Assembly: GCF_012932915.1 (NCBI RefSeq)
Contig: NZ_VCQU01000007.1
Coordinates: 62,001 to 126,000 of the forward strand
Direction of reading: 5' to 3'
DNA length: 64,000 nucleotides
Source of the DNA: Antrihabitans stalactiti
Lineage (GTDB): Bacteria > Actinomycetota > Actinomycetes > Mycobacteriales > Mycobacteriaceae
Under the pieces are notes generated by a model that was given only the letters and a program-made list of their open reading frames with translations, ran no database searches and was not told the DNA's origin. Positions 1-8,230 of the stretch are shown one piece after another; within the stretch, counting starts at the first letter, position 1, and the number at the start of each line of letters is the position of its first letter. The position numbers were made by a program, and so were the translations under genes.

Positions 1-2
1 GG

Positions 3-1133
3 CGTGCTGCTCGCCATTGGTACAGCGCCGGTATGCAACCGGCGATTCAGGTCTGCATCCGCCGTAACGGCGTGGTCGTCCTGAACCGAGCGATCGGTCA
101 CGGCTGGGGCAACGGTCCGAGCGATCCGCCGGACGCGGAGAAGATCGTCGTCCGGACCGACACGCCCTTCTGCGTCTACTCGACGGCGAAGGGCATCTCG
201 GTGACCGTGCTGCACATGCTCATCGAACGTGGCGTGCTGTCGCTCGACGACCGAGTATGCGACTACCTCTCGACGTACACGAGCCACGGGAAGGATCGGA
301 CGACGATCCGGCATGTCCTCACGCACAGCGCGGGCGTGCCGATCCCGACCGGTCCGCGCATGGACCTTCGACGTTCCGAGGACAGCGCGTACACCCGCGA
401 GTGGCTCGGCCAGCTCAAGCCGATCTATCGACCGGGCATGGTGCACATGTACCACGCCTTGACCTGGGGTCCGCTGGTCCGCGAAATCGTCAGCGCCGCA
501 ACAGGCAAAAGCATTCGCGACGTACTGGCCGACGAAATCCTGGACCCCCTGGGCTTCCGCTGGACCAATTACGGCGTCGCCGAGCAGGACCTCACGCTCG
601 TCGCGCCGAGTCACGTCACCGGGAAGCCGCCACCGCCCGCGATCGAGGCTGCGTTCCGAAAGGTTCTCGGCGGCAACATGGCAAAGACCATCGCCAGATC
701 CAACAGACCTGAGTTCTTGACCGGCGTCGTGCCGTCGTCGAACACCGTCTCCACGGCGTTCGAACTCTCGCGGTTCGCCGAGATCCTGCGCCGCGGCGGC
801 GAATTGGACGGTGTGCGGATCGTGCGGCCCGAAACGTTGCGCGAAGCGGTCGTGCAGTGCCGCCGGCTACGTCCTGACATTGCCAGCGGGGGCACTCCCC
901 TGCGCTGGGGCACCGGCTACATGCTCGGGTCGCAGCGCTTCGGACCGTTCGGCCGCAACGCGCCTGCCGCCTTCGGGCACACCGGGCTCACCGACATCGC
1001 CATGTGGGCGGACCCCAGTCGCGGACTTGCGGTCGGGGTGGTCAGTAGCGGAAAGCCTGGTTCGCATCCAGAAGCCAAGCGATATCCAGCCCTTCTCGAC
1101 ACAATCGCCGCCACGTTCGCAGCGACGGACTAA
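3..1133 (+). CDS. Serine hydrolase, beta-lactamase/EstB family (5' partial)
   Basis: Serine hydrolase of the beta-lactamase-related esterase family (PF00144 type). The reading frame is open to the left edge and the residues just before the Met at 33 (RHWYSAG) read like family sequence, so the true start lies outside the window. Catalytic SxxK is STAK, about 50 residues after that Met; the Tyr motif is YHA near residue 137; the KTG equivalent is HTG near residue 318. Family members are esterases, lipases or peptidases; the substrate cannot be told. No signal peptide is visible in the part present. Confidence 0.85.
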   Translation, partial: RAARHWYSAGMQPAIQVCIRRNGVVVLNRAIGHGWGNGPSDPPDAEKIVVRTDTPFCVYSTAKGISVTVLHMLIERGVLSLDDRVCDYLSTYTSHGKDRTTIRHVLTHSAGVPIPTGPRMDLRRSEDSAYTREWLGQLKPIYRPGMVHMYHALTWGPLVREIVSAATGKSIRDVLADEILDPLGFRWTNYGVAEQDLTLVAPSHVTGKPPPPAIEAAFRKVLGGNMAKTIARSNRPEFLTGVVPSSNTVSTAFELSRFAEILRRGGELDGVRIVRPETLREAVVQCRRLRPDIASGGTPLRWGTGYMLGSQRFGPFGRNAPAAFGHTGLTDIAMWADPSRGLAVGVVSSGKPGSHPEAKRYPALLDTIAATFAATD

Positions 1134-1176
1134 CGTTGTTGTGGGCCTGGGTGATCGACGAACTCTGGGAGGTGTT

Positions 1177-1965
1177 TTGCGCAAGCTCGCGTGTCTGCTG
1201 TTGATCGTGCTGGGCATCGTCTTCGGCGCCGGGTCCGCTGTCGCCGAACCGAACATCGACGATGTCACTGCCACGTCCATCGACGAAATGCTTGCGATGC
1301 GCGCCGCGGCAGGCGCGGTGAGCAAGGGCGACCTGATCGGGCTCTTGTCGCGTCAGTTCCTGGGAACGCCGTACGGAGCCGACATGCTCGTCGGTTCGGC
1401 TACCCAGCCTGAACAACTGGTCGTCGACTTCCGCCGAGTCGACTGCTTCACCTACCTCGACTACGTCGAAGCGCTCAGCAAGTCCGCCACCCGGGATCAG
1501 TTCGTGGCCAACGTGATCGCGACGCGCTACGTCGACGGTCAGGTTGCATTCCCGCAGCGCAGACACTTTTTCAGCGATTGGTCGCAGACCGACGCCGCTC
1601 CCGCAAGGGACATCACGGCTGGTCTGGGTGCCGGCACCGTCACGGTCGCCAAGCAGCTCAACGCGAAAGCCGATGGCGGACAGTTCCTTCCCGGCCTGCC
1701 GGTGGTGGATCGCGACATCACCTACATTCCCAGCGACGCCGTGAGCTCCGACGTCATCGGCAATCTACGAACCGGCGACTTCATCGGCGCCTACACCGAC
1801 ATCGCGGGCCTCGACGTGACTCACGTCGGCATCTTCGTCGCGACCCCTGACGGTCCCGTCTTCCGGAACGCATCGTCGCTTGCCGCGAACAACAAGGTCG
1901 TCGATTCGTCATTCGTCGACTACGTACACACGACCCCGGGGATCGTCGTCCTGCGCGCTCAGTGA
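1177..1965 (+). CDS. DUF1460 family exported amidase-like protein (NlpC/P60 fold)
   Basis: 262-residue exported protein resembling the DUF1460 (N-acetylmuramoyl-L-alanine amidase-like) family. A TTG start at 1177 follows GGGAGG (1167-1172) and gives a clean signal peptide: basic MRK, a Leu-rich core, then AVA before the mature start EPN. The probable catalytic Cys is in VDCFTYLDY and the His in THVGIF, as expected for an NlpC/P60-type Cys-His pair. Likely role is cell-wall peptide or amide hydrolysis outside the membrane; substrate is inferred from family only. A GTG at 1141 is an alternative start but would put residues ahead of the signal sequence. The 3' end overlaps the convergent gene by 7 nt. 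Confidence 0.75.
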   Translation: MRKLACLLLIVLGIVFGAGSAVAEPNIDDVTATSIDEMLAMRAAAGAVSKGDLIGLLSRQFLGTPYGADMLVGSATQPEQLVVDFRRVDCFTYLDYVEALSKSATRDQFVANVIATRYVDGQVAFPQRRHFFSDWSQTDAAPARDITAGLGAGTVTVAKQLNAKADGGQFLPGLPVVDRDITYIPSDAVSSDVIGNLRTGDFIGAYTDIAGLDVTHVGIFVATPDGPVFRNASSLAANNKVVDSSFVDYVHTTPGIVVLRAQ

Positions 1966-3173
1966 AGATTCAGGCCCGCGTAGATCTCCTCTAGCAGCGG
2001 TGCAAGCATCCCCTGTGCGGTCGTGTTGCCATCGGGCGAGAGCGTCAAGTTCGTCCAAATCACCAGGGTGACGTCGTTATCGGGGTCGTAGCCCATGAAC
2101 GAGTTGAAGCCCGGCAATTCGCCGCCGTGGTAGTACATGGCCGCGTGCTCACCGAACCGCTGGTAGGAGATCCCGTACCCATACTTCTGCCCGTCGGGTG
2201 CCGACGGGTCCTCGGCTTGCACACTGTCGAGCCATTGGCGGTGGAAGTCGCTGTTGAAGACCTTGCCCGACACGAGAGCACGCATCCAGGTGCCCAAGTT
2301 GTCAGCTGTCGAGATCGCACCGCCGGCTGCCGTTGCGTACGAAGAGTTCTGATTCGTGTAATCGATGGGCTGGAGCGTTCCGGCCTTCGCGGCAGCGGTC
2401 AGCTCAGCCGGATAGTCGACGTCGGAGAGGGCGTAGAACGAACCGCCGTACATGTATCCGTGCGAATAGGGAGCGGGGATGGCGGTGTCGTCAGCAACGG
2501 GCACCGACGTCTGGGCAAGCCCTAACGGACCGAAGAATCGATCTTTCAACTGCGTCTGCAACGGTTGTCCGCCAACCTTCTCGGCGATCAGTCCCAGCAG
2601 CGCGTAGTTGGTATTGCTGTACTCGTATTCGGCGTCGGGCGCGAATTGCGGCGGGTGCCGAAACGCGATCGCCAAGACTTCTTGCGGCGTCCAGGCTTTC
2701 GCGGGTTCGGCATCCATCGCGGCAGAAAGGTCCGGGTCCTGCGTGTAGCCGTACAGGCCGCTGCGCATCTTCAAAAGCTCAGCGACGGTGATGTTCTCGC
2801 CATTCGGCACACCAGGAACATAGGACGAGACCGGGTCGCCGAACTTCAGCTTGCCCTCCTGCGCGAGCAGAACAATCAGGGCTGCAGTCATCGTCTTGGT
2901 ATTCGACGCAATTCGGAAATGCGTGCTCGGGTCCGGTTTCGTCTGCTTCCCGAGCTCGGTCGTCCCGACGTCGGCAGCGAAAGTCCCCTGGGGAGTCCGC
3001 AGTAGGACAACGGCACCCGGCACGAAGAGGTCCTTGGCAAGGCGCTCGACAACGCCCTGGAAGGCACCTTGATCGATTGTCTTCACGTGGGACGGCTGTT
3101 CGGACTTCGACGAGCAACTCGCCAGCACGAGCGCAACGCAGACGGCGAATATCTTGCGGGATGTAGTGCTCAT
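1959..3173 (-). CDS. Serine hydrolase lipoprotein (class C beta-lactamase / D-Ala-D-Ala carboxypeptidase-like)
   Basis: 404-residue member of the beta-lactamase/DD-peptidase superfamily. An N-terminal lipoprotein signal ends in LASC, so the mature protein is probably anchored outside the membrane through the Cys near residue 20. Motifs in order: SxxK as SNTK, the YxN motif as YSN in YEYSNTNYALL, and HGG in place of KTG near the C-terminus. Family members hydrolyse D-Ala peptides, beta-lactams or esters; there is no basis to choose. Transcribed alone on the minus strand, tail-to-tail with the DUF1460 gene (TCAGTGA holds both stops). Confidence 0.85.
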   Translation of the reverse strand: MSTTSRKIFAVCVALVLASCSSKSEQPSHVKTIDQGAFQGVVERLAKDLFVPGAVVLLRTPQGTFAADVGTTELGKQTKPDPSTHFRIASNTKTMTAALIVLLAQEGKLKFGDPVSSYVPGVPNGENITVAELLKMRSGLYGYTQDPDLSAAMDAEPAKAWTPQEVLAIAFRHPPQFAPDAEYEYSNTNYALLGLIAEKVGGQPLQTQLKDRFFGPLGLAQTSVPVADDTAIPAPYSHGYMYGGSFYALSDVDYPAELTAAAKAGTLQPIDYTNQNSSYATAAGGAISTADNLGTWMRALVSGKVFNSDFHRQWLDSVQAEDPSAPDGQKYGYGISYQRFGEHAAMYYHGGELPGFNSFMGYDPDNDVTLVIWTNLTLSPDGNTTAQGMLAPLLEEIYAGLNLH

Positions 3174-3262
3174 CTCGACAACACCGCCTCAGCCACGTTG
3201 CACATGCGTTTGTCGAGAGCGTAGTCCCTCCTGAGGGGTACGAGAAGGGTCGGTGATCGCGA

Positions 3263-3276
3263 GTCCCCGTGGGGAC
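3263..3276. terminator. Short perfect hairpin downstream of the GNAT gene
   Basis: GTCCCC and GGGGAC form a 6-bp stem around a 2-nt loop, 5 nt after the GNAT stop codon. It may end minus-strand transcription, but there is no clear T tract. Confidence 0.4.
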
Positions 3277-3281
3277 GAAAG

Positions 3282-3704
3282 TCAGTTCATATCCCCGCTG
3301 TGCGGACCGAATGCGTCACGCACGATGCGGCTCATCCGAAATCCACACCGCTGATAGAAGCGGAGGTTGCCGATATCGGCTGTCGCGGTAGCCAATTCGA
3401 CCCGGTTGGCACCGCTGGATTTGGCTTCGTCAACTGCGCGTTCGAGCAAGCGGCGCCCGATCCCAATCCCCTGACGATCCTCGACCACGGCGGTGTTGAC
3501 GACCTCCCATGTCGAGCCGTCCACGCTCGCAACAGCGTGTATGTGCCCGACGACCTCCGCCTGTTCGGTCACGGCGACCCACACCCGGCCAGAGTCGATG
3601 TACTCGTCGAGCTTGGTATCGGAGTCCTCGGCGAGCCGGAACGACCTTTCAAGGTCCCTGTGGTCTCCGTCGAATTCCTCGATTCGAATCTCGTCGCGGT
3701 TCAT
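3282..3704 (-). CDS. GNAT family N-acetyltransferase
   Basis: 140-residue GNAT acetyltransferase that would move an acetyl group from acetyl-CoA to an unknown amine. The acetyl-CoA-binding loop is QGIGIGRRLL (about residues 80-89), preceded by the strand VVNTAVVEDR and followed by NLRFYQRCGF. From memory, relatives ending in RDAF go on for another 15-20 residues after this point; here the protein stops at GDMN, so the C-terminus may be shortened. Divergent from the LuxR-type regulator; no overlap. Confidence 0.8.
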   Translation of the reverse strand: MNRDEIRIEEFDGDHRDLERSFRLAEDSDTKLDEYIDSGRVWVAVTEQAEVVGHIHAVASVDGSTWEVVNTAVVEDRQGIGIGRRLLERAVDEAKSSGANRVELATATADIGNLRFYQRCGFRMSRIVRDAFGPHSGDMN

Positions 3705-3768
3705 ATGGACTTTCTATCCGATCTGGTCGCCTGTCCCGGGAGTGCTGGTCCCAAACGCCGCAAATCGG

Positions 3769-3774
3769 TAAAAT
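3769..3774 (+). promoter_or_regulatory. -10 box of a leaderless promoter (LuxR-type regulator)
   Basis: TAAAAT followed by 7 nt and GTG at 3782. No Shine-Dalgarno sequence is present, so the transcript probably begins at or next to the start codon. Confidence 0.6.
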
Positions 3775-3781
3775 CTTCAAT

Positions 3782-6367
3782 GTGATGCTCACCGAGCGCG
3801 AGCACGAGTTCGGTGAGCTCGAGACACGCGCAGCCGACGCCCGTGCCGGGCGCGGCGGCGCAATGCTAGTGTGTGGCGAATCCGGCGGCGGCAAAACGTC
3901 GTTCGTCGAGTCGTTCATCCGAGAACTCGACGCGGAGGTCCGCGTCCTATGGGGCGCGTGCGACCCGCTGTCGACGCCGCGACCGCTCGGACCGCTGCAC
4001 GATCTCGCCGACCAGTTCGACCCCACAACGCAATTGCTGTTGCGCAACAGCGATCAGCCGTTCGACATCTTCGCCGCGGTGTTCGACGACCTCCGTGCCG
4101 AACCGACGATCGTTGTGCTCGACGATCTCCACTGGGCCGATCAGGCAACGATCGACTTGTTCCGCTTCCTTCTCCGCCGCGCACCTCAGACCAATCTTTT
4201 CCTGATCGGCATCGCGCGCGACGACGAGGTCGGGGTGACGCATCCGCTGCGGGGCCTGCTCGGTGACGTCGCACGGTCTCCACATGCGCGATCGCTGACC
4301 TTGCCGCCGCTGAGCCTGCACGCGGTGACGAGGCTGGTCGGTGATCGTTCCGTCGACCCCGCATGGCTGCACCGCGTGACCGGCGGCAACGCGTTCTTCG
4401 TCTGCGAGATGCTCGACCACCGAACCGGCGAATTGCCCACCACGGTGCGCGATGCGATCCTGGCTCGCACGGCCGGACTCGACAGCGCGTCCTGGGATCT
4501 GCTCAACCTGCTCACCTGCGCCCCAGGGGCTATCGCCGATCACCTGCTCGCCGATCTCGGCGTCACTATGTCCGCGTTGCGCGCGCTCGACGACGCCAAA
4601 CTCATCCGACGCAACGATCGTGGCGTGGCGTTTCGACACGACCTGTGCCGCTTGGCGATCACGAGCGTCATTCCACCTGGCGCAGAGCCGGAGCTGCATC
4701 GTCGATTCATCAACGCCCATCACGCGTCGTCGAATCCGGACCCCGCCGTCATCACCCATCATGCGCTGGGCGCAGGCAATCGCAGCTTGATCACCCAGGC
4801 GGCAACCGACGCCGGTCGGGCCGCGGCGCGAACCGGCGCTCACACCCAGGCGACCGAGTTCTTTCGTATTGCACTCGATCAGGGCGGCATACAACACCAC
4901 ATCGAAGCCGAGGTTCTGGAACTACTTGCCGCCGAGTACTACCTGACGGACCGCCTCGATGACGCAATCGACGCATGCAGACGGGCAATGGTGCTGCGGG
5001 AGGCGATGCGCGCTGATACGGCAGTCAGTGCGAACCATCACGCGTTGGCGGTTTACGAGTGGTACAACGCGAACCGCGCGGTCGCCGAGGAACATGTGGC
5101 TGCGGCGATCGCCGGCCTCGATGGCAACAGCGGTCCTGACGAGCCGACGAAACTCGCGCAGTTGGGGCACGCCTTCGCCTTGCAGGCGTTTCTCGCCGTC
5201 CAATCGAGTCGACTCGACACCGCGGCTCAGTTGCTCGAGCGCGCCGGCGAAATCGCTGCCAAGGCAGGCGATCCCACACTTGTCGTCCGCGTCGAGCTGA
5301 TCTTGGGTTTCTGCGCCATCCTCAGCGGAAGACAGGTCGCCCGGAATGGGCTGCTCGAGATTCTCACCGGCGGTCCGCGTCATATCGACGAGATCTACTC
5401 CAGCGGGTACACGAACCTGACGTACTTCGACGTCGAACAGCGGCGCCTCGATGCGGCAACAGACCTACTCGATGTCTCGATCCCGTTGATGGTCGAGCAC
5501 GATCTGCCGGTCTGCCACGTCGTCCAACTCGGTTCCCGCAGCAGGCTGAAACTGCTTGTGGGCGACTGGAGCGGCGCACTCGCCGATTCCGACCTGGTGT
5601 TGGGCAAGCGCAGTGCACCGCTCGCTCGAACCTGGCCGTTGCTGATCCGCGCGCTGGTCTCACTGCGGCGGATCGGCGACGATCTGGGCGGCCTCGACGA
5701 GGCCTGGCACCTTGCGTGGCGCTTCGGCGAGCCGGTCCGGCTGATTCCGGTGGCCTCTGCCATCGTCGAAAAGACCTGGTTGACCGGGATGGCCGACGAC
5801 CGACTCGACCAGTGTCGGTCGCTGCTCGACTCGTCGCCGGCGGTCGGACTGGAATGGACGCGCGGCGACTTGGCTATGTGGCTGTACCGCATCGGAGACT
5901 GTGTCGAACCCGGATCGGTTGCGCCGCCGTATCGACTGCTGTTGGACGGGCAGCACCAAGCCGCTGGTGAGTCGTTCGAAAAGTTGTCGACGCCGTACGA
6001 CGCCGCCCATGCCTTCGTCGACTCCGGCGATGCCGCGCTCGCAAGGCGTGCACTCGACATTCTCGACCGCCTCGGAGCCGACGCTGTCGCTGCCAAGGTG
6101 CGCTACGACCTCCGGGCACGCGGCGCGACCGCGGTGCCAGCGCCCCGACGCGCGACGACTCTCGCCAACCCGGCCGGTTTGACTACCCGGCAGATCGAGG
6201 TCCTCCGGTTGCTGGAAAGCGGTCTGACCAATGCAGAACTAGCCGAACAGCTATACCTGTCGGTCAAGACCGTCGACCATCACGTCTCGGCGATCCTCAA
6301 CAAGCTGCAGGTCACCGGGCGCCGTGAAGCCGTGCGGCGAGCACGAGAAACGGGCATCCTCCAGTAG
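3782..6367 (+). CDS. Large LuxR-family ATP-binding transcriptional regulator (LAL type)
   Basis: 861-residue regulator of the LAL/MalT-like class. N-terminal AAA/STAND ATPase: Walker A GESGGGKT at residues 32-39 and Walker B in TIVVLDDLHWAD near residue 112. The middle is a helical TPR-like region of about 500 residues, typical of ligand or partner sensing. The C-terminus (about 800-860) is a LuxR helix-turn-helix, with LTTRQIEVLRLLESGLTN and SVKTVDHHVSAIL. GTG 3782 is chosen because a -10 box lies 7 nt upstream; ATG 3785 is next to it. Target genes unknown; the downstream methyltransferase 109 nt away is a candidate. Confidence 0.9.
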   Translation: MMLTEREHEFGELETRAADARAGRGGAMLVCGESGGGKTSFVESFIRELDAEVRVLWGACDPLSTPRPLGPLHDLADQFDPTTQLLLRNSDQPFDIFAAVFDDLRAEPTIVVLDDLHWADQATIDLFRFLLRRAPQTNLFLIGIARDDEVGVTHPLRGLLGDVARSPHARSLTLPPLSLHAVTRLVGDRSVDPAWLHRVTGGNAFFVCEMLDHRTGELPTTVRDAILARTAGLDSASWDLLNLLTCAPGAIADHLLADLGVTMSALRALDDAKLIRRNDRGVAFRHDLCRLAITSVIPPGAEPELHRRFINAHHASSNPDPAVITHHALGAGNRSLITQAATDAGRAAARTGAHTQATEFFRIALDQGGIQHHIEAEVLELLAAEYYLTDRLDDAIDACRRAMVLREAMRADTAVSANHHALAVYEWYNANRAVAEEHVAAAIAGLDGNSGPDEPTKLAQLGHAFALQAFLAVQSSRLDTAAQLLERAGEIAAKAGDPTLVVRVELILGFCAILSGRQVARNGLLEILTGGPRHIDEIYSSGYTNLTYFDVEQRRLDAATDLLDVSIPLMVEHDLPVCHVVQLGSRSRLKLLVGDWSGALADSDLVLGKRSAPLARTWPLLIRALVSLRRIGDDLGGLDEAWHLAWRFGEPVRLIPVASAIVEKTWLTGMADDRLDQCRSLLDSSPAVGLEWTRGDLAMWLYRIGDCVEPGSVAPPYRLLLDGQHQAAGESFEKLSTPYDAAHAFVDSGDAALARRALDILDRLGADAVAAKVRYDLRARGATAVPAPRRATTLANPAGLTTRQIEVLRLLESGLTNAELAEQLYLSVKTVDHHVSAILNKLQVTGRREAVRRARETGILQ

Positions 6368-6476
6368 GTGGCCGCCGCCGCAATATGGGGAAGTTCTCCC
6401 GATGTTCCCTACCCCGTCTTCGTCGAGAGTTATCTCCTAGCACCGAACGGACGGCGAAGACCAGGGAGCATTTCAA

Positions 6477-7322
6477 ATGAGCATCGACAACGATCACACC
6501 CAGACCGCAGACCAGCAGCTCAAGGCAAAGCATCGGGCGCTCTGGGCGTCGGGCGATTATCCCGCTGTGGCGGCGGAACTGATTCCCGCGCTCGGACCAG
6601 AGTTGGTCCGCGCCGCCGGAATCAAGCGAGGTAACCGTGTGCTGGACGTGGGCGCAGGGTCGGGTAATGCCGCGATTCCGGCTGCAAGGGTCGGTGCGGT
6701 CGTCACCGCAAGTGATCTGACACCGGAACTCCTGGACGTCGGCCGCACGATCGCGGCGCGCAGCGGTGTCGCACTCGAATGGGTCGAGGCCGATGCGGAG
6801 GCAATGCCCTTCGAGGACAACAGCTTCGACGTGGTGATGTCATGCGTCGGCGCAATGTTTGCGCCGCATCATCAAGCGACCGCCGACGAGTTGGTCCGCG
6901 TGGCACGTCCCGGCGGCACGATCGCGATGATCAACTGGACTCCCGAAGGTTTCATCGGCAACCTGTTGACGACACTGAAGCCGTATGCGCCGCCGCCCCC
7001 TCCCGGTGCAGGCGCACCGCCGCAGTGGGGTAACGAAGAGCATGTCCGAAAGTTGTTCGGTGACAACGTGACCGACCTGAAGATGCAACGTCAGACGGTC
7101 CGGATGGACCACTCCGCGAACCCATTGGAGTTCCGCGAGTACTGGAAGACCAACTACGGTCCGACCATCTCGGTCTACCGATACAACGAGGGCCAGCCCG
7201 ACCGGATCGCCGCCCTCGACAACGATTTCCTCGCGATGCTGACGCGCTGGAATCAGGCGTCCGAAGCCGGCCGCACCGAGTACGACGCCGAATACCTCCT
7301 GATCACTGCGACGAAGAAGTAG
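6477..7322 (+). CDS. Class I SAM-dependent methyltransferase
   Basis: 281-residue methyltransferase of the UbiE/Methyltransf_11 type. SAM-binding motif I is VLDVGAGSGNAA near residue 58, the acidic residue ending strand 2 is in ASDLTPELLDVG, and motif II-like sequence is FDVVMSCVGAMFAPH. The substrate is unknown. GGGAG upstream of ATG 6477 is a fair ribosome site. The last 20 nt overlap the convergent HNH gene. Confidence 0.85.
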   Translation: MSIDNDHTQTADQQLKAKHRALWASGDYPAVAAELIPALGPELVRAAGIKRGNRVLDVGAGSGNAAIPAARVGAVVTASDLTPELLDVGRTIAARSGVALEWVEADAEAMPFEDNSFDVVMSCVGAMFAPHHQATADELVRVARPGGTIAMINWTPEGFIGNLLTTLKPYAPPPPPGAGAPPQWGNEEHVRKLFGDNVTDLKMQRQTVRMDHSANPLEFREYWKTNYGPTISVYRYNEGQPDRIAALDNDFLAMLTRWNQASEAGRTEYDAEYLLITATKK

Positions 7323-7686
7323 CGAGGCTCTCCGGCTGCGGGAACTGCTCTGCCAGTGCGGCTTTGATCTCGACGTAGCGGGCGAGGAAGGACCGCTCGT
7401 CGAGCCGCTTGCGGCGGAGCCAGCCGGTGACTTCGTCGTTGCACTTGCTTGCATTGCACGAACCACAGGCGGGTGCAATGTTGTCGAGGGTGTAGCGCCC
7501 GCCTCGCGAAATCGCTTGGACGCAGTCGCGTTGGAGCGGCTTGTTCGTTGCGCCGCAGTACGCGCAACCGCCCCAGGCCGCTTTCAACGCTGCCCACTGT
7601 TCGTCGCTCAGATCGTGTTCGACGAGATCCATCCGTCGTTTGCGCCTGCGGGCGATCCGCGCCCTGCGAGTCTGTTTGACGGCCAC
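7303..7686 (-). CDS. HNH endonuclease-like protein
   Basis: 127-residue small HNH-domain protein. A basic N-terminus (RRARIARRRKRR) precedes a zinc-binding HNH core: CAYC near residue 43, then the RDCVQAISRGGRYTLDNIAPACGSCNAS segment with the second Cys pair and the Asn of the HNH fold. Such proteins nick or cut DNA and are common near mobile or defence genes; here a toxin-antitoxin pair lies beyond its 5' side. GTG 7686 is supported by a -10 box 6 nt upstream. No restriction or phage partner is nearby. Confidence 0.75.
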   Translation of the reverse strand: MAVKQTRRARIARRRKRRMDLVEHDLSDEQWAALKAAWGGCAYCGATNKPLQRDCVQAISRGGRYTLDNIAPACGSCNASKCNDEVTGWLRRKRLDERSFLARYVEIKAALAEQFPQPESLATSSSQ

Positions 7687-7692
7687 CGCGTG

Positions 7693-7698
7693 AGCGTA
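7693..7698 (-). promoter_or_regulatory. -10 box of a leaderless promoter (HNH gene)
   Basis: On the minus strand TACGCT, 6 nt, then GTG at 7686. Confidence 0.5.
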
Positions 7699-7795
7699 AA
7701 GCCCAAATCAGCCGTAGTGGCAGACGCCGTCGAGCGTGTCGATGATTTCTAGGTCGAAACTCGAATAGCCCGGCCGTCTACGCACACCCATTCGA

Positions 7796-7833
7796 TGTAG
7801 CGACTTGCTACAATGAGTTGCAGTATTGCTACA
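7796..7833 (+). promoter_or_regulatory. Toxin-antitoxin promoter and candidate operator with repeated TTGCTACA
   Basis: TTGCTACA occurs at 7805-7812 and again at 7826-7833, 21 bp apart (two helical turns). An inverted TGTAGC at 7796-7801 makes a dyad with the first copy. TACAAT at 7809-7814 within the first copy fits a -10 box. This layout suits autorepression by the antitoxin; binding is inferred. Confidence 0.55.
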
Positions 7834-7846
7834 GAGGGTGAGTGCC

Positions 7847-8230
7847 ATGGCAGGCGTTGCAGACAAGGTCACCAGGTTGTCCGCCGATCTTATTGCGAGC
7901 GCGATCGCGGAAGGTGCTCGCGAGAGCCGGTCGGGGCGCCAGCAGCTCGAACACTGGGCACGTGTTGGCCGGGAAGTGTCCAACCAGCGCAAGGTTGCGC
8001 GCCAGCGGGTCGAGGCCGCGCTCGCGGGTCGATTGCCTCTGCGCGCTCTGAGCGCGGAGGAAGGCGTCGTCTTCAACGCCGAGGTCGCGGCTGCGCTCGA
8101 AGAGAGCTTGTCGACGGGTAACCATGTTGCCGATCGCGCTGCTCGCGGCCTGTCCTCGGTGGTGCTCGACGACGAGGGCCGCGTGGTCAAGCACAACCCG
8201 GACGGGACCATCATCGTGCTGTCTTCGTGA
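7847..8230 (+). CDS. ParD-like antitoxin
   Basis: 127-residue protein matching the 'TA system antitoxin ParD-like' family: VTRLSADLIASA followed by SRSGRQQLEHWARVGREVS, a ribbon-helix-helix-like DNA-binding start, then a less conserved C-terminal half that probably contacts the toxin. ATG 7847 has AGAGGG 8 nt upstream; an in-frame TTG at 7826 lies inside the operator repeat and is less likely. The stop overlaps the toxin GTG start by 4 nt (GTGA), implying coupled translation. Role inferred: neutralises the downstream P-loop toxin and represses the promoter. Confidence 0.75.
   Translation: MAGVADKVTRLSADLIASAIAEGARESRSGRQQLEHWARVGREVSNQRKVARQRVEAALAGRLPLRALSAEEGVVFNAEVAAALEESLSTGNHVADRAARGLSSVVLDDEGRVVKHNPDGTIIVLSS

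Noticed and set aside
811-1176. Upstream extension of the DUF1460 gene
   Set aside because: It would put over 100 residues in front of a perfect signal peptide and overlap the serine hydrolase in another frame.
3509-3781. Extension of the LuxR-type gene upstream by about 90 codons
   Set aside because: It would lie antisense over the acetyltransferase gene and read as Arg/Pro-rich noise; the -10 box at 3769 places transcription start at 3782.
6390-6470. Possible regulatory hairpin (GTCTTCG ... CGAAGAC) before the methyltransferase at 6477
   Set aside because: Arms are only 7 bp and more than 30 nt apart; expected often by chance at this base composition.
7708-7791. A 27-codon minus-strand frame ending in DLEIIDTLDGVCHYG upstream of the HNH gene
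   Set aside because: The C-terminal half looks protein-like, but it is too short and without ribosome site to support as a gene; it could be the remnant of a lost gene.
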